Of a stretch of DNA of 64,000 nucleotides, positions 32,393 through 45,063 are shown one piece after another. Source of the DNA: Ancylostoma caninum (taxonomy: Eukaryota; Nematoda; Chromadorea; Rhabditida; Ancylostomatidae); the NCBI GenBank assembly GCA_037903475.1, contig JBAJFG010000591.1:1-64000 (forward strand), given 5' to 3'. A model generated the notes under the pieces. The model had not been told where the DNA came from. It made no database searches and worked only from the letters and a program-made list of their open reading frames with translations. Numbering within the stretch: position 1 is the first letter of the stretch; each line of letters starts with the position of its first letter. Both the position numbers and the translations under genes were made by a program.

Positions 32393-35012
32393 AGTGTAGC
32401 AAACTAATAAAACAGGGATCATACTAGACGCAAAATCAGTGGTATACTATGCATGGAGGAGAAGGTATAAGTTATTGTACAACGCTTGCTCATGTATTTC
32501 TCCGCTAAAAAACTTACGTTTTGATGTGCTATCTTGGGTGTCAAACAGAAAAAGCTTTGAAATATTATACTTCGAATAAAGAGTGGGTTTTTTCAGAGGG
32601 CATACATTTTTGGAAGATTCGGGTCACAATGATGATTTTAACCACAGAATCAAAACAATTTTCGAAGCGAGCTTCACTGTTCGGTTTGGAAAGTGCAAGA
32701 AGGTCACGTTCCAAGGGTTCCCACGATTCTTCACAAAGACGATCAGATGGGAGGGGAATTTGAGACTACTTCTAAACCACATGGTAGCCAATCTTCATCA
32801 CACTTGCTTTCGAGAAATGTTTGTTCTAGTCATCAAGACAGCAATTAGCGATCTGATTTGATAGGATCACTTGACCAAAAATGCTACATAATAGCTTTAG
32901 ATTAAATCGGCTAGGATATGCGCTGATAGTGTATCTCTAACTATAGGGCTCGGTCTTCTCATCCAAGCAAGTTTCGCAACAGTCTTATTTGGTGATCTTG
33001 CAAACAGCGGTTCCCCCGGATTTTGTTCAATCATTTAGTAATAGTGATCAAGAAAACGAGCTGATGCTCATTTGCACCTGGAAACGTTTCAAGACACTTT
33101 TGACACTGTTCCATTCGTTGTGTTACTCAGGAACTGTGCAATCAGTGCCGGCACAACAAATCTGCATTAAAGCTACGTGCCGAAATTTTCCGCCTTTTTG
33201 CAAGTTTCCAGGGCGAATTTTCGATCAGAAATAGTTTAACTCCGACATTTTAGAATGAGCTAAAAAGCATGTTAGCATTACAGAGAAATATGTGAGCAAG
33301 CTGACTATGTGTTATAACTTGTGTTGCTCTATACGACCGTAATCAAATGGAAAAAATGAGCTTACTTTCTTGCGATTAAGGTAGGGATGGTGGTAAAATG
33401 TCTCAAGATCCACTGTGTATCTGAGATGATCTTCATTGTCGAAATGTCGCTCTTGTTCCCCAACTACTTTCACTTTCGCTACTGAAAAAGGCCATTCTTC
33501 TAGCTGTATAATACACCACAACTATGTGCTCATCGTTGTACAAAACAAGAAACTGAAAATAGCAGCACAACCAGAAATATAACCCTATTTGTCTTACCAT
33601 CACATATCTTTTACGAAATGAACGAGGGTTTTTCTCAGAGAAATCACGACATTGTGAACCGAAATAGTGGATTACCTTCGCCTTAAGCACGTTGTGGATT
33701 TTTGCATTTTTCTCTGCAAGGAGAATTTCCCCTGTGACAAAGCTTCTCATCTCATTACCTTAGCTTTGCTGGATATTTTATTGCAGTTGTGGTTGGGACA
33801 GGTCGTGGAAAATTTCTTGTCGTAGTTTCGGAAGGATGTCTGTGCAAGGGCTGCTTATGTAGCGTGATCGCACATTAAAAACTACCGCCATACTCGCATT
33901 GCGGATGTTTGGCACCTCCAGTTAAATTATTCTTTCCACATTTCGCCGCAAAGACGGCATGAAACTCTGTACGAGTATATCGATGCAGTGTTGTTTGTAT
34001 ACCTCCGCCCAGTCACAACTGTTTTTTTTTCTGTTGTTGGAGTACGCTGGTTTCTCATTCGGTATCAAAGCCATCATAAAAGAAGTTGTCATTCCGTGGT
34101 ACAGAGAAATTTAGTCGATGCAAGATTTTTCATAATCCATAACTTCTCCACTCTTCTTAATTTTTTTTTGAAAATGAAAAATTGAACACTAACTGCTTAA
34201 TATTAAAGGCACTGATGAACGCTATACTGTTGCTCTTTCAGCTAACACAAACAATCAAGGATAGGTTCCCAATAACACGTGCAAAATGATGAAAAAGACA
34301 GCGTGCATTTATCTCAGACAATGGAGCGGGCTGAACTCAAAGTAAAGCGAATAGACGGAGCCATTCTCCACCTGCTAGCCAAATGTGAGCAGTAACATGT
34401 CCCATATCACTTATTAACTCAGCACCTGCCGTAATTCTCATTTTACGCATTTTAAACTCGTCAGAGCCTGTAAAATAGTCCCAATAATTCAAGGAAAGGC
34501 GGAAGCGAAATTGGTGATTGCCTTTGCTTTCACAACTGTGCAAACCTCATAATTACAGGGGAATCTGAGAGAGCAAGACTATAGCACACTTCACAGCGAT
34601 TTAGAGGTAGCGACCATACATCTAAAGCGGCTTCCATACATTTTCCGATTCGCGGCGCAGCGCTAGGAGTGAGCCGCGGGAATCGCTCTGAAAGTTGCCT
34701 TGGATTTGCCGCGCGGCGACGCATACCCCAGACCTTTCTGCTCTGCGATTCGCGAGCCAGCTCGCAAAATGCCGCGGAGGCCTCGTGCGTGACAAGATCT
34801 CTGGAGGCCCCCTGCTCGCGGCACTTGTCGCGCAAGCTCGCTCGGCGTTGTCGCGTTCTATCCTTCACCATAGCGCGGTAAAACTCTGAGACCCACTTTA
34901 ACCATTTTCGTGTTCCTATGCCAGCACGATATTCAATGCAAATTCTATGATAAGACCTGCAGCATTTTGTTTCAACAAGCACATTGTCGATGCTCAAGAT
35001 GAAAAGCCTATA
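32393..35012. other. Unit A remainder, copy 2, no firm gene
   Basis: This is collinear with 14801-17054 but with two extra blocks (about 33507-33650 and 34000-34250) absent from copy 1. The second block is bounded by TTGTTTGT and ACAAACAA, possibly an element with short inverted ends. Base 35012/35013 is the empty Helitron target. Confidence 0.5.
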
Positions 35013-35622
35013 TCATATCATAATTTGTAAAAAATCAGGTCTTGGTATAGGAGTAGTTGCACCAGAACGATTGAAGCTGGGTGTCGCTGTGAACAAAATG
35101 AATGAAAATGATGAGAACAAGCTGTCACAAGTTCTCAAAGCTTATCAAGTCATTCGAGTAAAATAACGTGCTGGCAGAGGATCAGTTGTACGCCGAAAGC
35201 ACTTGGAACTGAGGTCGCAGCGGCAGCATCGCTATAAAGTACGCTGTAGGCTTTGTGCTTCCACGATCAATGCTTCATTTGGTGTCATACAGGTTTCATG
35301 AAGAACAATGTTTCTAAATCGTTGACTGTTGATGACAGACGATAAATTGCAGTAGAACACCACAATGAAATGTCTACATATTCTCTTCAACATAATTGGG
35401 ATCCGAACCAAGGGGCACACCTCTTTACATATTTTGTGACACAATCTCACAGCAATCTTGGAACTAGGTTCGACTCTGTATGAACCTTTTGCACTACCTT
35501 AAAGCCACTCACCGAAGTGTAAATTTGTGATTTTCGCCTTCATTATACCGGAGGTTTTGGGACAATTCGCAAATGGAGGCGGAATACCAGCAAGATGGCC
35601 AACACCACAACATGCTGCCAAA

Positions 35623-35703
35623 ATGAGGACCAATGCGTTCATTTTAATACTCTTGTTCTTCTGCGCAGGAGTACTACCTGGAATATCTGCATATTCAAAG
35701 TGA
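35623..35703 (+). CDS. 26-codon signal-peptide-like ORF (unit B copy 2)
   Basis: This is the same length and frame as the copy at 19400. It begins MRTNAFILILLFFCAG and ends GISAYSK then TGA. The two early changes (Lys to Arg, Lys to Asn) and Ser to Phe in the core keep the signal-peptide character. The following 180 bp is also well conserved but not open in this frame. Confidence 0.4.
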   Translation: MRTNAFILILLFFCAGVLPGISAYSK

Positions 35704-36531
35704 TTTTGACGAATTATGGAAAGAAGTTGGTTTCAGCTTCAAACATAACCAATGCATGTAAAATCCCAAGGGCTAGGGCTCGGAATTCGATCGTAGGGAG
35801 CACCACTTTCAGTGCTCCAGTGACACGACACCCCCGCCAACAGCAATCTTGGTCCAAACCCACAGTAGGTCCAACTGTGCAGTAGTGGTTTAAAATAACA
35901 CCTTCACATTAGTGCGACTGAAGAGCTATTGATGTGCAAATCAGGTTTATCCTTGCGTAGCTACTCGTGCATTCAAGTAGGAAGCGAAGTTCGTTCACTT
36001 CTCAACAAGTTGCGAACTATGTCTAATGATGATAATGTACCAAATTGCGTGTTCTCCTCATTTTCGTCTACAACAAATCTCTTCAGCATCCTATGGTAAT
36101 CTTTATTCTTTGATGCATCATTCTATTTGTCAAAGTGAGCATGGAGGCGTTGAGCTCGCTCAATTTTCATGATAGCCCAGGCAAGTATTTCAAGGAGGCA
36201 AGACTCTCGTAGATTTTAACTGTTCTTTCTCCCAACAAGTGGATGTTTTTTGGCGGAGGTTTGGGGTTTGTTAGACTGCTGCCAGTGCTAGGTAACGAGG
36301 AAGATTAGAGGAGCAGATCCTTTTGCAGAAAAGGAGGGACACGAGGCAGAACGAATAAAGGTGAAGAACGGGAAGTGGTGTGTTCAGATATGACATTCGA
36401 GTGAGGGAATGTACTGCTAACTGTGCCAATGGAGCATGCAAGAATGATGTAGTTGCAAATGGTGGTAGCGCCTTGATAGGCTCCCTTTATGCAATATTTG
36501 TGGCGCCCATTAAAAATCTCGAAATTTGCCT

Positions 36532-36780
36532 TGCACTACCTAAAACCCACATAACAATTCATATGGACTAGTGGAAATCCCTCCTCGTTATGTGAGAACT
36601 GTCAGTTGTGCTCGATTATCCATGAAGGTTAGGAAAAAATTTGCCAGACTGTCAATTGCTGTACATTAACGCCCAGATAACAATTCAATATGGACTTATG
36701 AATATCCCACCTCGTTATTTGAGAATTGTCTGTTGTGCTCGAGGATCTACGAAGATTAGGAGAATTTCTGCCTGATTGTC
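36532..36780 (+). repeat. 125-bp tandem duplication, copy 2
   Basis: This is the same two-unit arrangement as 20311-20560 (units 36532-36657 and 36658-36780), so the doubling predates the split of copies 1 and 2. Confidence 0.8.
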
Positions 36781-37188
36781 AACACACCACTTTCTCTTCC
36801 TTTCATGTAGCTTTTCTCTGGCCTACCTTCCGTTTCCTACCGAAGTCTTGTTCTCTCTAATCTTTTGTGTTATTTACTATTGGAAGCAGCAAAATTACGT
36901 CCACCAGATCCCAAATCTACAGCATCGTCGTTGACGGTGGCGGGTTCAAGGGTTGGTGGGGGGCGCCCCCCCCCGAGGATGGGTCGCCAAATTTCCGAAT
37001 TACTTCACAATACAAATAAAAATCTTGCATTTGTTTATTTTTTGCTGTTTATTTTTGTCCTTATTTTTGAAATAATTTTTAAAAAAGCCGGAATAGGATA
37101 CATCTATTGAACTTAAAAATGTTCTAGAGGTATTGCTCGCAACAGAAATCTGGAGAAATTCGTCAACAAGAGATACAACTACTGTACA

Positions 37189-37948
37189 TAATAATTTTGC
37201 ATCCTTCCTCGATAGGGGTCATTTTGTTCATCTTATGTGTTTTAAGCACCATTTCTGATCACCTATATGTAAGCTATCGAGGTCATACTTGTCAACAGAT
37301 GCAATGACTACAACTATAACTGTTTGAACTCATTTGCTAAATATTCTCTAACAATCTAGTGAGAATGGTATGAATTTAATATGGAAACTGAAATCGCAAA
37401 AATCTACAAACTTTTGGAAGGCAATCTCGGTATGTTCTCTAGGATTCGGGAAAAGTGATTCTCACTAAGAGAAAGCCCGAGGAATGAGGAGAATGAATGA
37501 GTACCTTGATGCTATAGTGCGCCAATTTTTTCCGGGTGGGTTTTTATGGGAGAGGCTTGGTGCTACCCTTGAGCAGGGGAAAACCTGATTCTGCTCACTA
37601 CTGCCAAACACATCTACAGCGGATTTTCGGACATCTACTCGAAATTACAGTACTAGGACTCCGCTGTCAACGCTTGCCTACGCTCGAGAAGGCTGCAGTT
37701 AATCAAACGCTTAAAACACCATCAAACTCCCGAAAAACCTCCCTATAGAGAAGATCTGGTTTAGGAGAACTCAAAAGCGGGAAAACATCTCTACCCATAC
37801 CCATTAGCAGTTCTTGTTATCGTACAGAAACCGAGAATTATCTACTGTTTGGAAATTCGTCGGTTTCGGACGAAAATTAGGTTAGAAAAGATATCATACC
37901 AGGTAAGAAGCTGGTCATCAGTCAGATCGTGTGGTGTTCACGTCCGCA
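37189..37948 (+). repeat. 760-bp tract apparently identical to 20981-21740 (copy 2)
   Basis: This is the partner of 20981-21740 with the same length. On the left it begins after a cluster of substitutions (about 37168-37187). On the right, divergence restarts with an indel directly after GTCCGCA. Confidence 0.8.
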
Positions 37949-38076
37949 CCTTCGGTTGAAGTCAGATATTTCGAAGCTGTAGTATAATGAGCGTCCATCC
38001 CTGCTCTCATCTTCCGAATGGCAGGATCCAGTACACGTAGGTTTAACTGCAGGATTTGGTGAGATTCGTTTTGCAG

Positions 38077-38283
38077 TTACAGTCCAATTGTTGGCACCTT
38101 TGAAATGAGCATGGAATCGAGGAAACTTTTTTCAGCCTGAGTGCTGCCTTTAAACTGAAATACAACCATGTAGGTAATTGCAGGATTCGGAGAGATTCCT
38201 TTTGCAGTTACAGTCCAACTGTAGTAGGTTCCACGGCTGTCCTCAACGCCTGATGGTCTAGCACATCCCGCAACCACGGCCAT
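38077..38283 (-). CDS. Exon-like ORF present only in copy 2 (unrecognised)
   Basis: This open frame of 68 codons starts MAVVAGCARPSGVEDSRGTY and continues SWTVTAKGISPNPAITYMVV. The stretch TGGACTGTAACTGCAAAA occurs twice as a direct repeat (about 38080 and 38210). GGTTGTATTTCAGTTTAAAG occurs in both orientations. Copy 1 has lost about 195 bp here. It lies downstream of the membrane-anchor ORF on the same strand and might belong to the same gene. Function unknown. Confidence 0.3.
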   Translation of the reverse strand: MAVVAGCARPSGVEDSRGTYYSWTVTAKGISPNPAITYMVVFQFKGSTQAEKSFLDSMLISKVPTIGL

Positions 38284-38913
38284 GGTTGTATTTCAGTTTA
38301 AAGTCGTAGGAAGAAAACCACGCAAACCCGGAACCACTGCCCATTGAGAAGGCGATGCCAAAATAAAACAAATACTAATTTAACGGACATCTCATGTCCG
38401 GAGTGATCGAATTTGAAGTCATTAACTACGATCACCCGAGAATCGCATTGGCTCATCATTTCTCGCGAGTTTACAAAAAGGTACTGAGAAGAGCTCGCCA
38501 GAATACTCAGATTCTTTTGTAAGAGGAGGGAATGCCCTTACATAAGATCAAAAAAATTAAATTAAATTGAAATCCATTAAGATTGCTCAAATTCCACAGC
38601 GGAGAGAAGCTTATTTGTGCATAACCCAAAACGGCAATTGATTTCGCACCAACCTATTATAATACAATGCGACACATGAAATTAAACAATAGGTAACATC
38701 GAGCAACAAGCAAAAATAATCCAGGAAAGGATCAACAGGAGTAAACAGGACTAAATCTCTAGTTCTGTTTAGAAACATGTATAACTTCTCTATTCTTGTT
38801 CTGGAAATCGTCTCTCGATGTGTCTTTATCTGCGAGATTTCGCTGTCTGTCCGTAGAGCCCTCTGCTTCTAAAACTGGCAAAATAAAAACTTTTGTAGCT
38901 GCTTCAAATGAAA

Positions 38914-39123
38914 TCAGGATTGGAATCTATGAAGCTTCCCCTTCAAAGGGTATATTTGTCCCGTAGTTGATTTGGTGAATGTCAAAAAAGGGTGAACCTT
39001 GAAGATAATCGCTATTATCAGAGCAAATCCAATGATGAATACGACTCCAACTCCGTCAGCGACTCTCCAATGAGGCTCCGGGACGGTAACCTTTGAAGGT
39101 CGTCGCTTTTTTTGAGAAATCAT
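38914..39123 (-). CDS. Small membrane-anchored protein or first exon, copy 2
   Basis: This ORF of 69 codons starts MISQKKRRPSKVTVPEPHWR, followed by one strong hydrophobic span (GVGVVFIIGFALIIAIIF, residues about 25-42) and a polar tail ending LHRFQS. The basic tail before the membrane span suggests a type II anchor, as in many Golgi enzymes or short membrane proteins. A following open stretch with the acceptor-like TTTTGCCAG (about 38775-38885, LEAEGSTDRQRNLADKD) could be a second exon, but the phases do not join cleanly. No family recognised. Confidence 0.4.
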   Translation of the reverse strand: MISQKKRRPSKVTVPEPHWRVADGVGVVFIIGFALIIAIIFKVHPFLTFTKSTTGQIYPLKGKLHRFQS

Positions 39124-39947
39124 TGTTGATTGACTGATTCACTTCAAATTACCAGATGGAAGACGTACTGGCTCGCGTTTTATACCTAAGACAGCTGCAA
39201 ATAACATCCGAAGGAAGCAGTCGTTCCTATGCCGGCGATTTCCGCCTTCGAAGAACAAACTCGCTGAACACAACACATCCACAAATGTCACAGAACATTC
39301 ATCCCAAAGGTGTAATGCTTGCGATAATGAAGCTGAGTCACGCCATGACTCCACTGCGCATTTTCTTGTGCCCTTATTTGTGACTATTACAGAAGAGGAA
39401 CAGGTGCTAGGAAGTCCAATATTTATAAAATTCCCTTGGCACGGAAATGATCGATGTTCATCGTGCCCTTACTAATAGACGTTTTGAAACATCAGCACTG
39501 TAATTTCAATGCCAGAAAATCAGGAATATTCAAACTTGGAAATCGAATAATGAGAACCGGATTGCGCTCCTGTGAATCATTGAAGCAAACCAGTTTTATG
39601 ATTTCCAATAAACGCTGAACATGTGGCAGGGATTGAACAGCACGTGACGGAGCCCAAGTCGGAAGAACTTCCGAGTAATTCCAAAAATTCCTGTGTTTTC
39701 CGGGGTTGTCTACGTCCAAAAATTCTATTTTCCTGTGTTTCCTAGGCCTATCATCTCCAATACTGCGGACTTTCCACTACCAACACCCTAGGTTTCCCTT
39801 GTTTCCTTTATTTTCGCAATCTCATCTTCTGAGACAGAATTTCGTGGGCGGCATAGACATACATAATGTGGTCACAGCAAAAAACGTGACCCATTGTCGC
39901 CTTCGTTGAGTGTCAGTGAGCAAGGATGTGCCTATCCAGCACGTCTA

Positions 39948-40851
39948 TTGGGTTGGTCTGAAAGTCTTGCACCTAATTTCACACTTTTTTCAAACAATGC
40001 TAAGTTCATTGTGAATAGATATCAATCAACAAAATAATTACCTTCGTGATCCACGAGGTATGGCCAACGCATAACTAGTGCATCAGCTTCAGAAGTCAAG
40101 AACTCTGGTAGCTGCGAGTCCAAGAATCTTGAAATCTAATTTTCGGTTTGGTCCGATCATCAAATTTCTTTTCTCGTAGATACAGCGTCAAGGCTCCGAA
40201 CGAGTGGTATTCAGACGGAGGCTAGTCAGGAGAATAAGCATGGTGTGGTAGAATTTCTCAACCTAGTTCGGCAATTTTTTGGCGCGTAAGCTTTGACACG
40301 TGAGTTCGGGCGTTGTCATGAAGTGAAGCAGCATGGTCAATTTTTCCCAGCTCCGGGCGAGTTTCGTCTGCGATTCTCTGTAGTTAAGAAGAGTAAAACT
40401 AGATAGTCACTGCCGCCTAGGTGTCACCACTTCTAAGTACAGTATTCCCTCGGAATTCCACCAACAACATAGAAAAGCCTTCTTTCGTGCCCTTCTCCTT
40501 GTTTTGAAGATGGTTCGCCACGCAGGAATCAACTTTTCTCTAGTTTATGGTTAGCATACCGCACCCAACTCTCATCTCCGGTAATGAGTTGGCGGAGAAC
40601 GTTTCTCGTGTGTGAACGCAGCAGCTAAGACTGGCACACACTCAGTCTTGCAAGACACTCATGTCGTGGGGGACTCAACCCGTCATCAGTTTTCTGTAAC
40701 CCAGCGCTTCGAGATGTATGGCGATTATTGTACGGCCGCCGCCAGGTGTATCCTACACTTCACATCTAGTTGCATTTTGATTTAAAGTCTATGGAATTCT
40801 AGATCCTAAATTCTAGATCCTACTTCGTGCAAAACTTTCGGACCAACCCAA
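39948..40851 (-). mobile_element. mariner element, 904 bp, inactive (copy 2)
   Basis: The terminal inverted repeats begin TTGGGTTGGTCTGAAAGTC and are flanked by TA (39946-39947 and 40852-40853). The minus strand encodes broken mariner transposase: ITGDESWVRYANHKLEKS with the first aspartate (about 40560), GEPS and LFYVVGGIPREY in the middle, and HDNARTHLSKLTRQK with the second (about 40290). The third-aspartate region is mutated (HAYFLNSLHL in the copy 1 reading). Stops and frameshifts are frequent and the N-terminal half is short, so it is dead. Confidence 0.9.
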
Positions 40852-41052
40852 TACTCACAATTTCAGATCGGTGCACTGCTACTCGGACGACGGCTGCCAT
40901 ATAGCCCACACATTGTGAAGGTAGAACAAGTAGTGAAAAACAACAATAACAAATACAATATGTCGTTGCGGCATTAATTCGGAATTCGAGACCAAACGGT
41001 TATCTACTACCAAAGATAATACTCTTTCAGTTCCCTACAGCACCTGCCAACT

Positions 41053-43710
41053 GGAAGTAGTACTAGCCTTGTCAGCTCGGGGTGGTTTGTGCTTAGCGGG
41101 GTGTATTTGTAAAAAATTTCCCCTGTTCTTAAGTGCCATTTGGTGGAGTAATCGTGCTCATCTTTTAATTTTATCAACTAAATTTTGATATTTACCGAGA
41201 TACTTATAGCGTACACTTCCCTATGCCTACTTACGAGCACGTATTAGCTGTTGTATTGAGATGCACCAATTATGGTGTATTGTACATATAAGCAAACAAA
41301 TAAAGAAATCAAAGACAATTTTCGCTTTGCTTTTGCTTACACTACACGCGCATCTGAGGGTCCAAGTAGGAGTACTTTTAAAAATTGTTGGTTAGAAGGT
41401 TACCTACATAAGTAATGCTTATGGTTAGCAGATAGTCCACCAGATGCATGACACGACATGTTCCCAAGCGGTGCACCACCCTGAAGTTGTCCCAGAAGTC
41501 AGAATTTTCACGGTCACCAGTTTATCAGTCTGCTCATTCATTCTTTCAAATACGCTCAGCAGTGGGCTAAATGAGCGCAGCAGGAAAATTACTCTTATAT
41601 TTAGTCTTCTCATAGTTCATACACGTAGCGAAAAATGAACAACCGAGAAGAATATTTATTTATTTATTTACTCATGCAGTCAAAGTGCACCAAACAAAAC
41701 AAAAAAACATTGAAATATAATATATCTAGATGGAATTTTTCATCAGCACTGACTCGATGTGGATACCAGTGGCCTGAATTCAAAATTTGTCACTAAAATC
41801 TTCCGTGGAATCCACGTTGATCGTCTATTTCTAATTTACATGATTAGTGGGATCATGTCATCTCAGATTTGGAAGCAGATCATCGCCAGCTAATAACCCT
41901 TGCACAAGACAAGGAGTCAGTTTGAGAATAAAATACTTCTTGCATTTCCCCACATTTTTTGCATGTCTCAGCTTGTCTAGAAACACGACACTAAGAAGTT
42001 TCTTCACCTCAACACTGCTTTGTGTGAGAATCCTCACAGAAGTGATGGCTCGAAGAAAGCTTGTAACTGCAATCGAGCCACCAAACGAGTTGGGTCTGGG
42101 TGGAATCCAGGAAATGGTGGCCATAAATCAACTAAAGCGGGCCGCGGTGCAGACATACTTCGCGTAAAAACTGGGCGTGTCCAGCCTTAGGATTTACAGT
42201 CGCATCCCGTCTATTACAACACACTATAAAACAAACGAAAGATCAAGGAAAAACATGAGAAAATCATGATGCTCAGTGCTTTTATTATGTATAAGTTCCA
42301 CCATAGAACTGCAAACTCAACTCTAGGAAAACAATCATCCCCACCAGAAAAATGCAAATTAATTTCACAAATTAGGCAAAAATTCTTGTTTTTCGATACC
42401 GCTCCTATTATTGAAGCGCCTTTATTGGTACTCTGAAACAACACAGAGCCTGTGTTACTTGCTAGTGAAAAAAGCTTAGATTCGTATGAAATCTTCTGTT
42501 TAACGATACCCGAGATTGATAAAGTTCCTTATTCCTTTGCTGCCAACGTTTCGGCGCGATTCGCCTTCTTAAGGGCCTGAAAGGGCCACACAATTCGTGG
42601 TCTCTACCAGACCAAGTGCATCAGCAGACCAAGCCAGAAGCCCAATACGTTATATTTAAATCAGCAAAAAGTCCGCAAAGCTAGCACAAACCTTCGGTCG
42701 TTCCACTCCTAGCTAGTCACAATTTGCAAGTAGCGAATATATGTGGCAAGTGAGAACTAACCGGTTCAATCACTACCTTAGATTCTTGCCAACCACATGA
42801 TAATCTCCACTAATTGGCTTTTACACTCCCTGTAATGTAAGCTAGTGGCATCGCTTTATTTTCGCGCTTAATTCTCCGTCTTTCCCTTACTCCTGTCACT
42901 TCCTCCAGGAGTTCTATCCCTCGGTTCAAACTTTGCCACATTTCCCGGTCTTTCCGCTCCTTAATTGTTAAAAAAGATTTTGTATCTTTATTCACTTCTT
43001 TTATTTATTCAAGAGGGAGAAAACAAAAAGTTCATGCGGTAAACACATTCTCAACAACTTCAATAATAATTCAAATTGTAGCGCTTTCCTAATTACATAG
43101 CTGTAACTGGTTGTAGCAACATCAAACTATAGGAACGAAAAAAAACTGTCAGACAGAGGATACAAAAAAAACCCGAAAAAGGAAGTCGGTGAGCAAGCCC
43201 TCAAGGAAGCTAATTTTTCGAAAGAGCGAAGGCACATACGCATAACATCATGACTGAGAAATTTGTTGACTTGCATAATTTTATTGAGAAAACTCCTAGA
43301 GCTAATTTGCGTCTTATAAGAGTAACTGAAGTCATGAGCTTTATGCTCCCACCCCTGGTTCTGTAGTCAACCAAAGTGAAAAATTCAGAAATGTTTATTT
43401 TCGCTCTTCCAGTAACTATTTTGAAAAACCCTACAATGTAAGCTAGGAAGACTACACTGCTTTCTTCCCTACTCCCTATTTGGGATTCCTCCGAAGGTAT
43501 GTAAGTCCACCGCTACACATGGCGAGCTTTCGTGTGAAGATCTACTATAATAAAGCGCAGTAGATAATATTCCTCATGATCAGCTGCTTCTATTCCATGC
43601 GAAGATCATCAAAGCCTCTCTTCTCTGAACAAATATTAATGCTAGTGAGCGTTTCATTCTCTATTGTATTGATTACTTCTGAAAAGAAAATAAAATTATT
43701 GCCCGAAATC
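41053..43710. other. 2.65-kb block present only in copy 2
   Basis: In copy 1 only about 26 bp lies between the flanking homologies (about 23723-23755). The left 260 bp, ending in AATAAAG-type sequence near 41300, looks like a LINE 3-prime tail, but no coding part was found. A hammerhead-like motif sits at 42541-42590. ORFs at 41425-42444 resemble nothing I know. There is no clear target duplication, so it may be several nested insertions or a deletion in copy 1. Confidence 0.5.
42541..42590 (-). ncRNA. Hammerhead-ribozyme-like motif (Penelope-type), probably degenerate
   Basis: On the minus strand, CTTAAGA is followed by a GGCG/CGCC stem with an AATCG loop, then GAAAC and GTTGGC. This matches the order core box 1, stem II, GAAA of hammerhead ribozymes. 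Minimal hammerheads with this layout are known in the terminal repeats of Penelope-like retroelements. Box 1 would be CUGANGA in an active ribozyme; the third position here is U, so cleavage is doubtful. An additional GGCCCTTTCAGGGCC-like pairing lies just upstream. No Penelope reverse transcriptase was seen nearby. Confidence 0.5.
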
Positions 43711-45063
43711 TAGCGGAAACCTCCAGAATAATTAGGAGCAGATCAAACTGAACTACGAACGAAACTGTCGGGAGATCTCATTCTCCTAACTGCGAATCTC
43801 TATCAGAAATTTGTTTTTGACTAAATGGACTATGCAAATTACATGCGATGTAGCATCTCCGGAGTATAATTTTGTTATTTCCAACTCAAACACCATTCTT
43901 ACATAGATATTCAGAGCCGGTGGTCGAAAGCTTTTTACTGTCGTTTCAAAATTTAATTATGTCAACTCGTAAGGAATCTCGCGGATCCTAGTGGATTTTA
44001 GAAGAACAATGATTACCGATATTTCACTCTGCCAGCAGCTTTTTTTTTCAGAATTCTTTTCTCTACAATCATTTCCTAGGCAATAATTTCATACTGAATT
44101 TCAACAAAAAAAAATTACTTCCAAAACTTTGGTATTCCGGGTTTGTTTGCGGTGAGAATCCGCTTTTTTCTGCGACGCCACCTCCTCTCCCTATCTTCCC
44201 CCGCCTCTGCCTTGTATGCTAGTCTAGTGGCCAATAGCTCTGACAATCGAGGATGATTGTAAGATTTGTATAAGTCTCGCCGAGGAGCTCTGTGAGGTTG
44301 AGTTCTCCAGTCCTCCTCACATCCTTGTACTCCACTTAGCTGACCTTTTGGAATCATACATATATCAGCACACATGAATAATGAGCGGACACCTGCTAAC
44401 ATTACAATTATTCACACGAGTGTGAACTCATCCACATGGGGGTGGGAATCCACAGAAGCAAACTTCCGCCTACCCCGCTGTCGATATTGTCGTAAAGCGG
44501 GAAGAGAAGTTCACGTGAATGTATGCCGGTAGAAGACATAGAGAAACGTGTTCTATCCACAAAGATTAGCCATTATTTGACTCATCTTCCAGGGGAACAA
44601 CAGGAGAGAAAAAGGACTGGAGCTAAGAAAGCATTCACCGATCACGTGGACATCTCCTGCGTTACCACGTGGAATAGCAGTGTTCCATCTCATTTGTTGC
44701 CAGACAGAGCATTAGAAATCAATCAACGTGCTTCCTCAGATTAAAAGAAAACAATTATGTTTAACTCAATGCTCCTCCTGAAGTGTGTTCAAAAGTCTGA
44801 AGTCCATTATCGTCGATTTTTTTTTGAAATCTTTACTAGTTTTTTTAAACCTTGTGTAAATCACCCACACAGCACTGTGCTTATGTAAATTGTCTTTGAT
44901 AGCCTTATGTAATATCACTTGAGTAGCAAAATGGAGCAATTTTAACTTTCAATTTTCATTCTGAACGTCCTTGGGAAAATAAATTTTGAAGGTTAAGTTT
45001 GAACGTGCTGTACAAACGGAGAGCAGCAGCAAGCTGTCATAGTCGGAAATTAAATCCATGCTA
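43711..45063. other. Unit C non-coding stretch, copy 2
   Basis: This is collinear with 23755-25403 and without a supported gene. It includes the unexpanded TA site near 44357 and the empty site for the 254-bp insertion near 44475. Confidence 0.6.
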
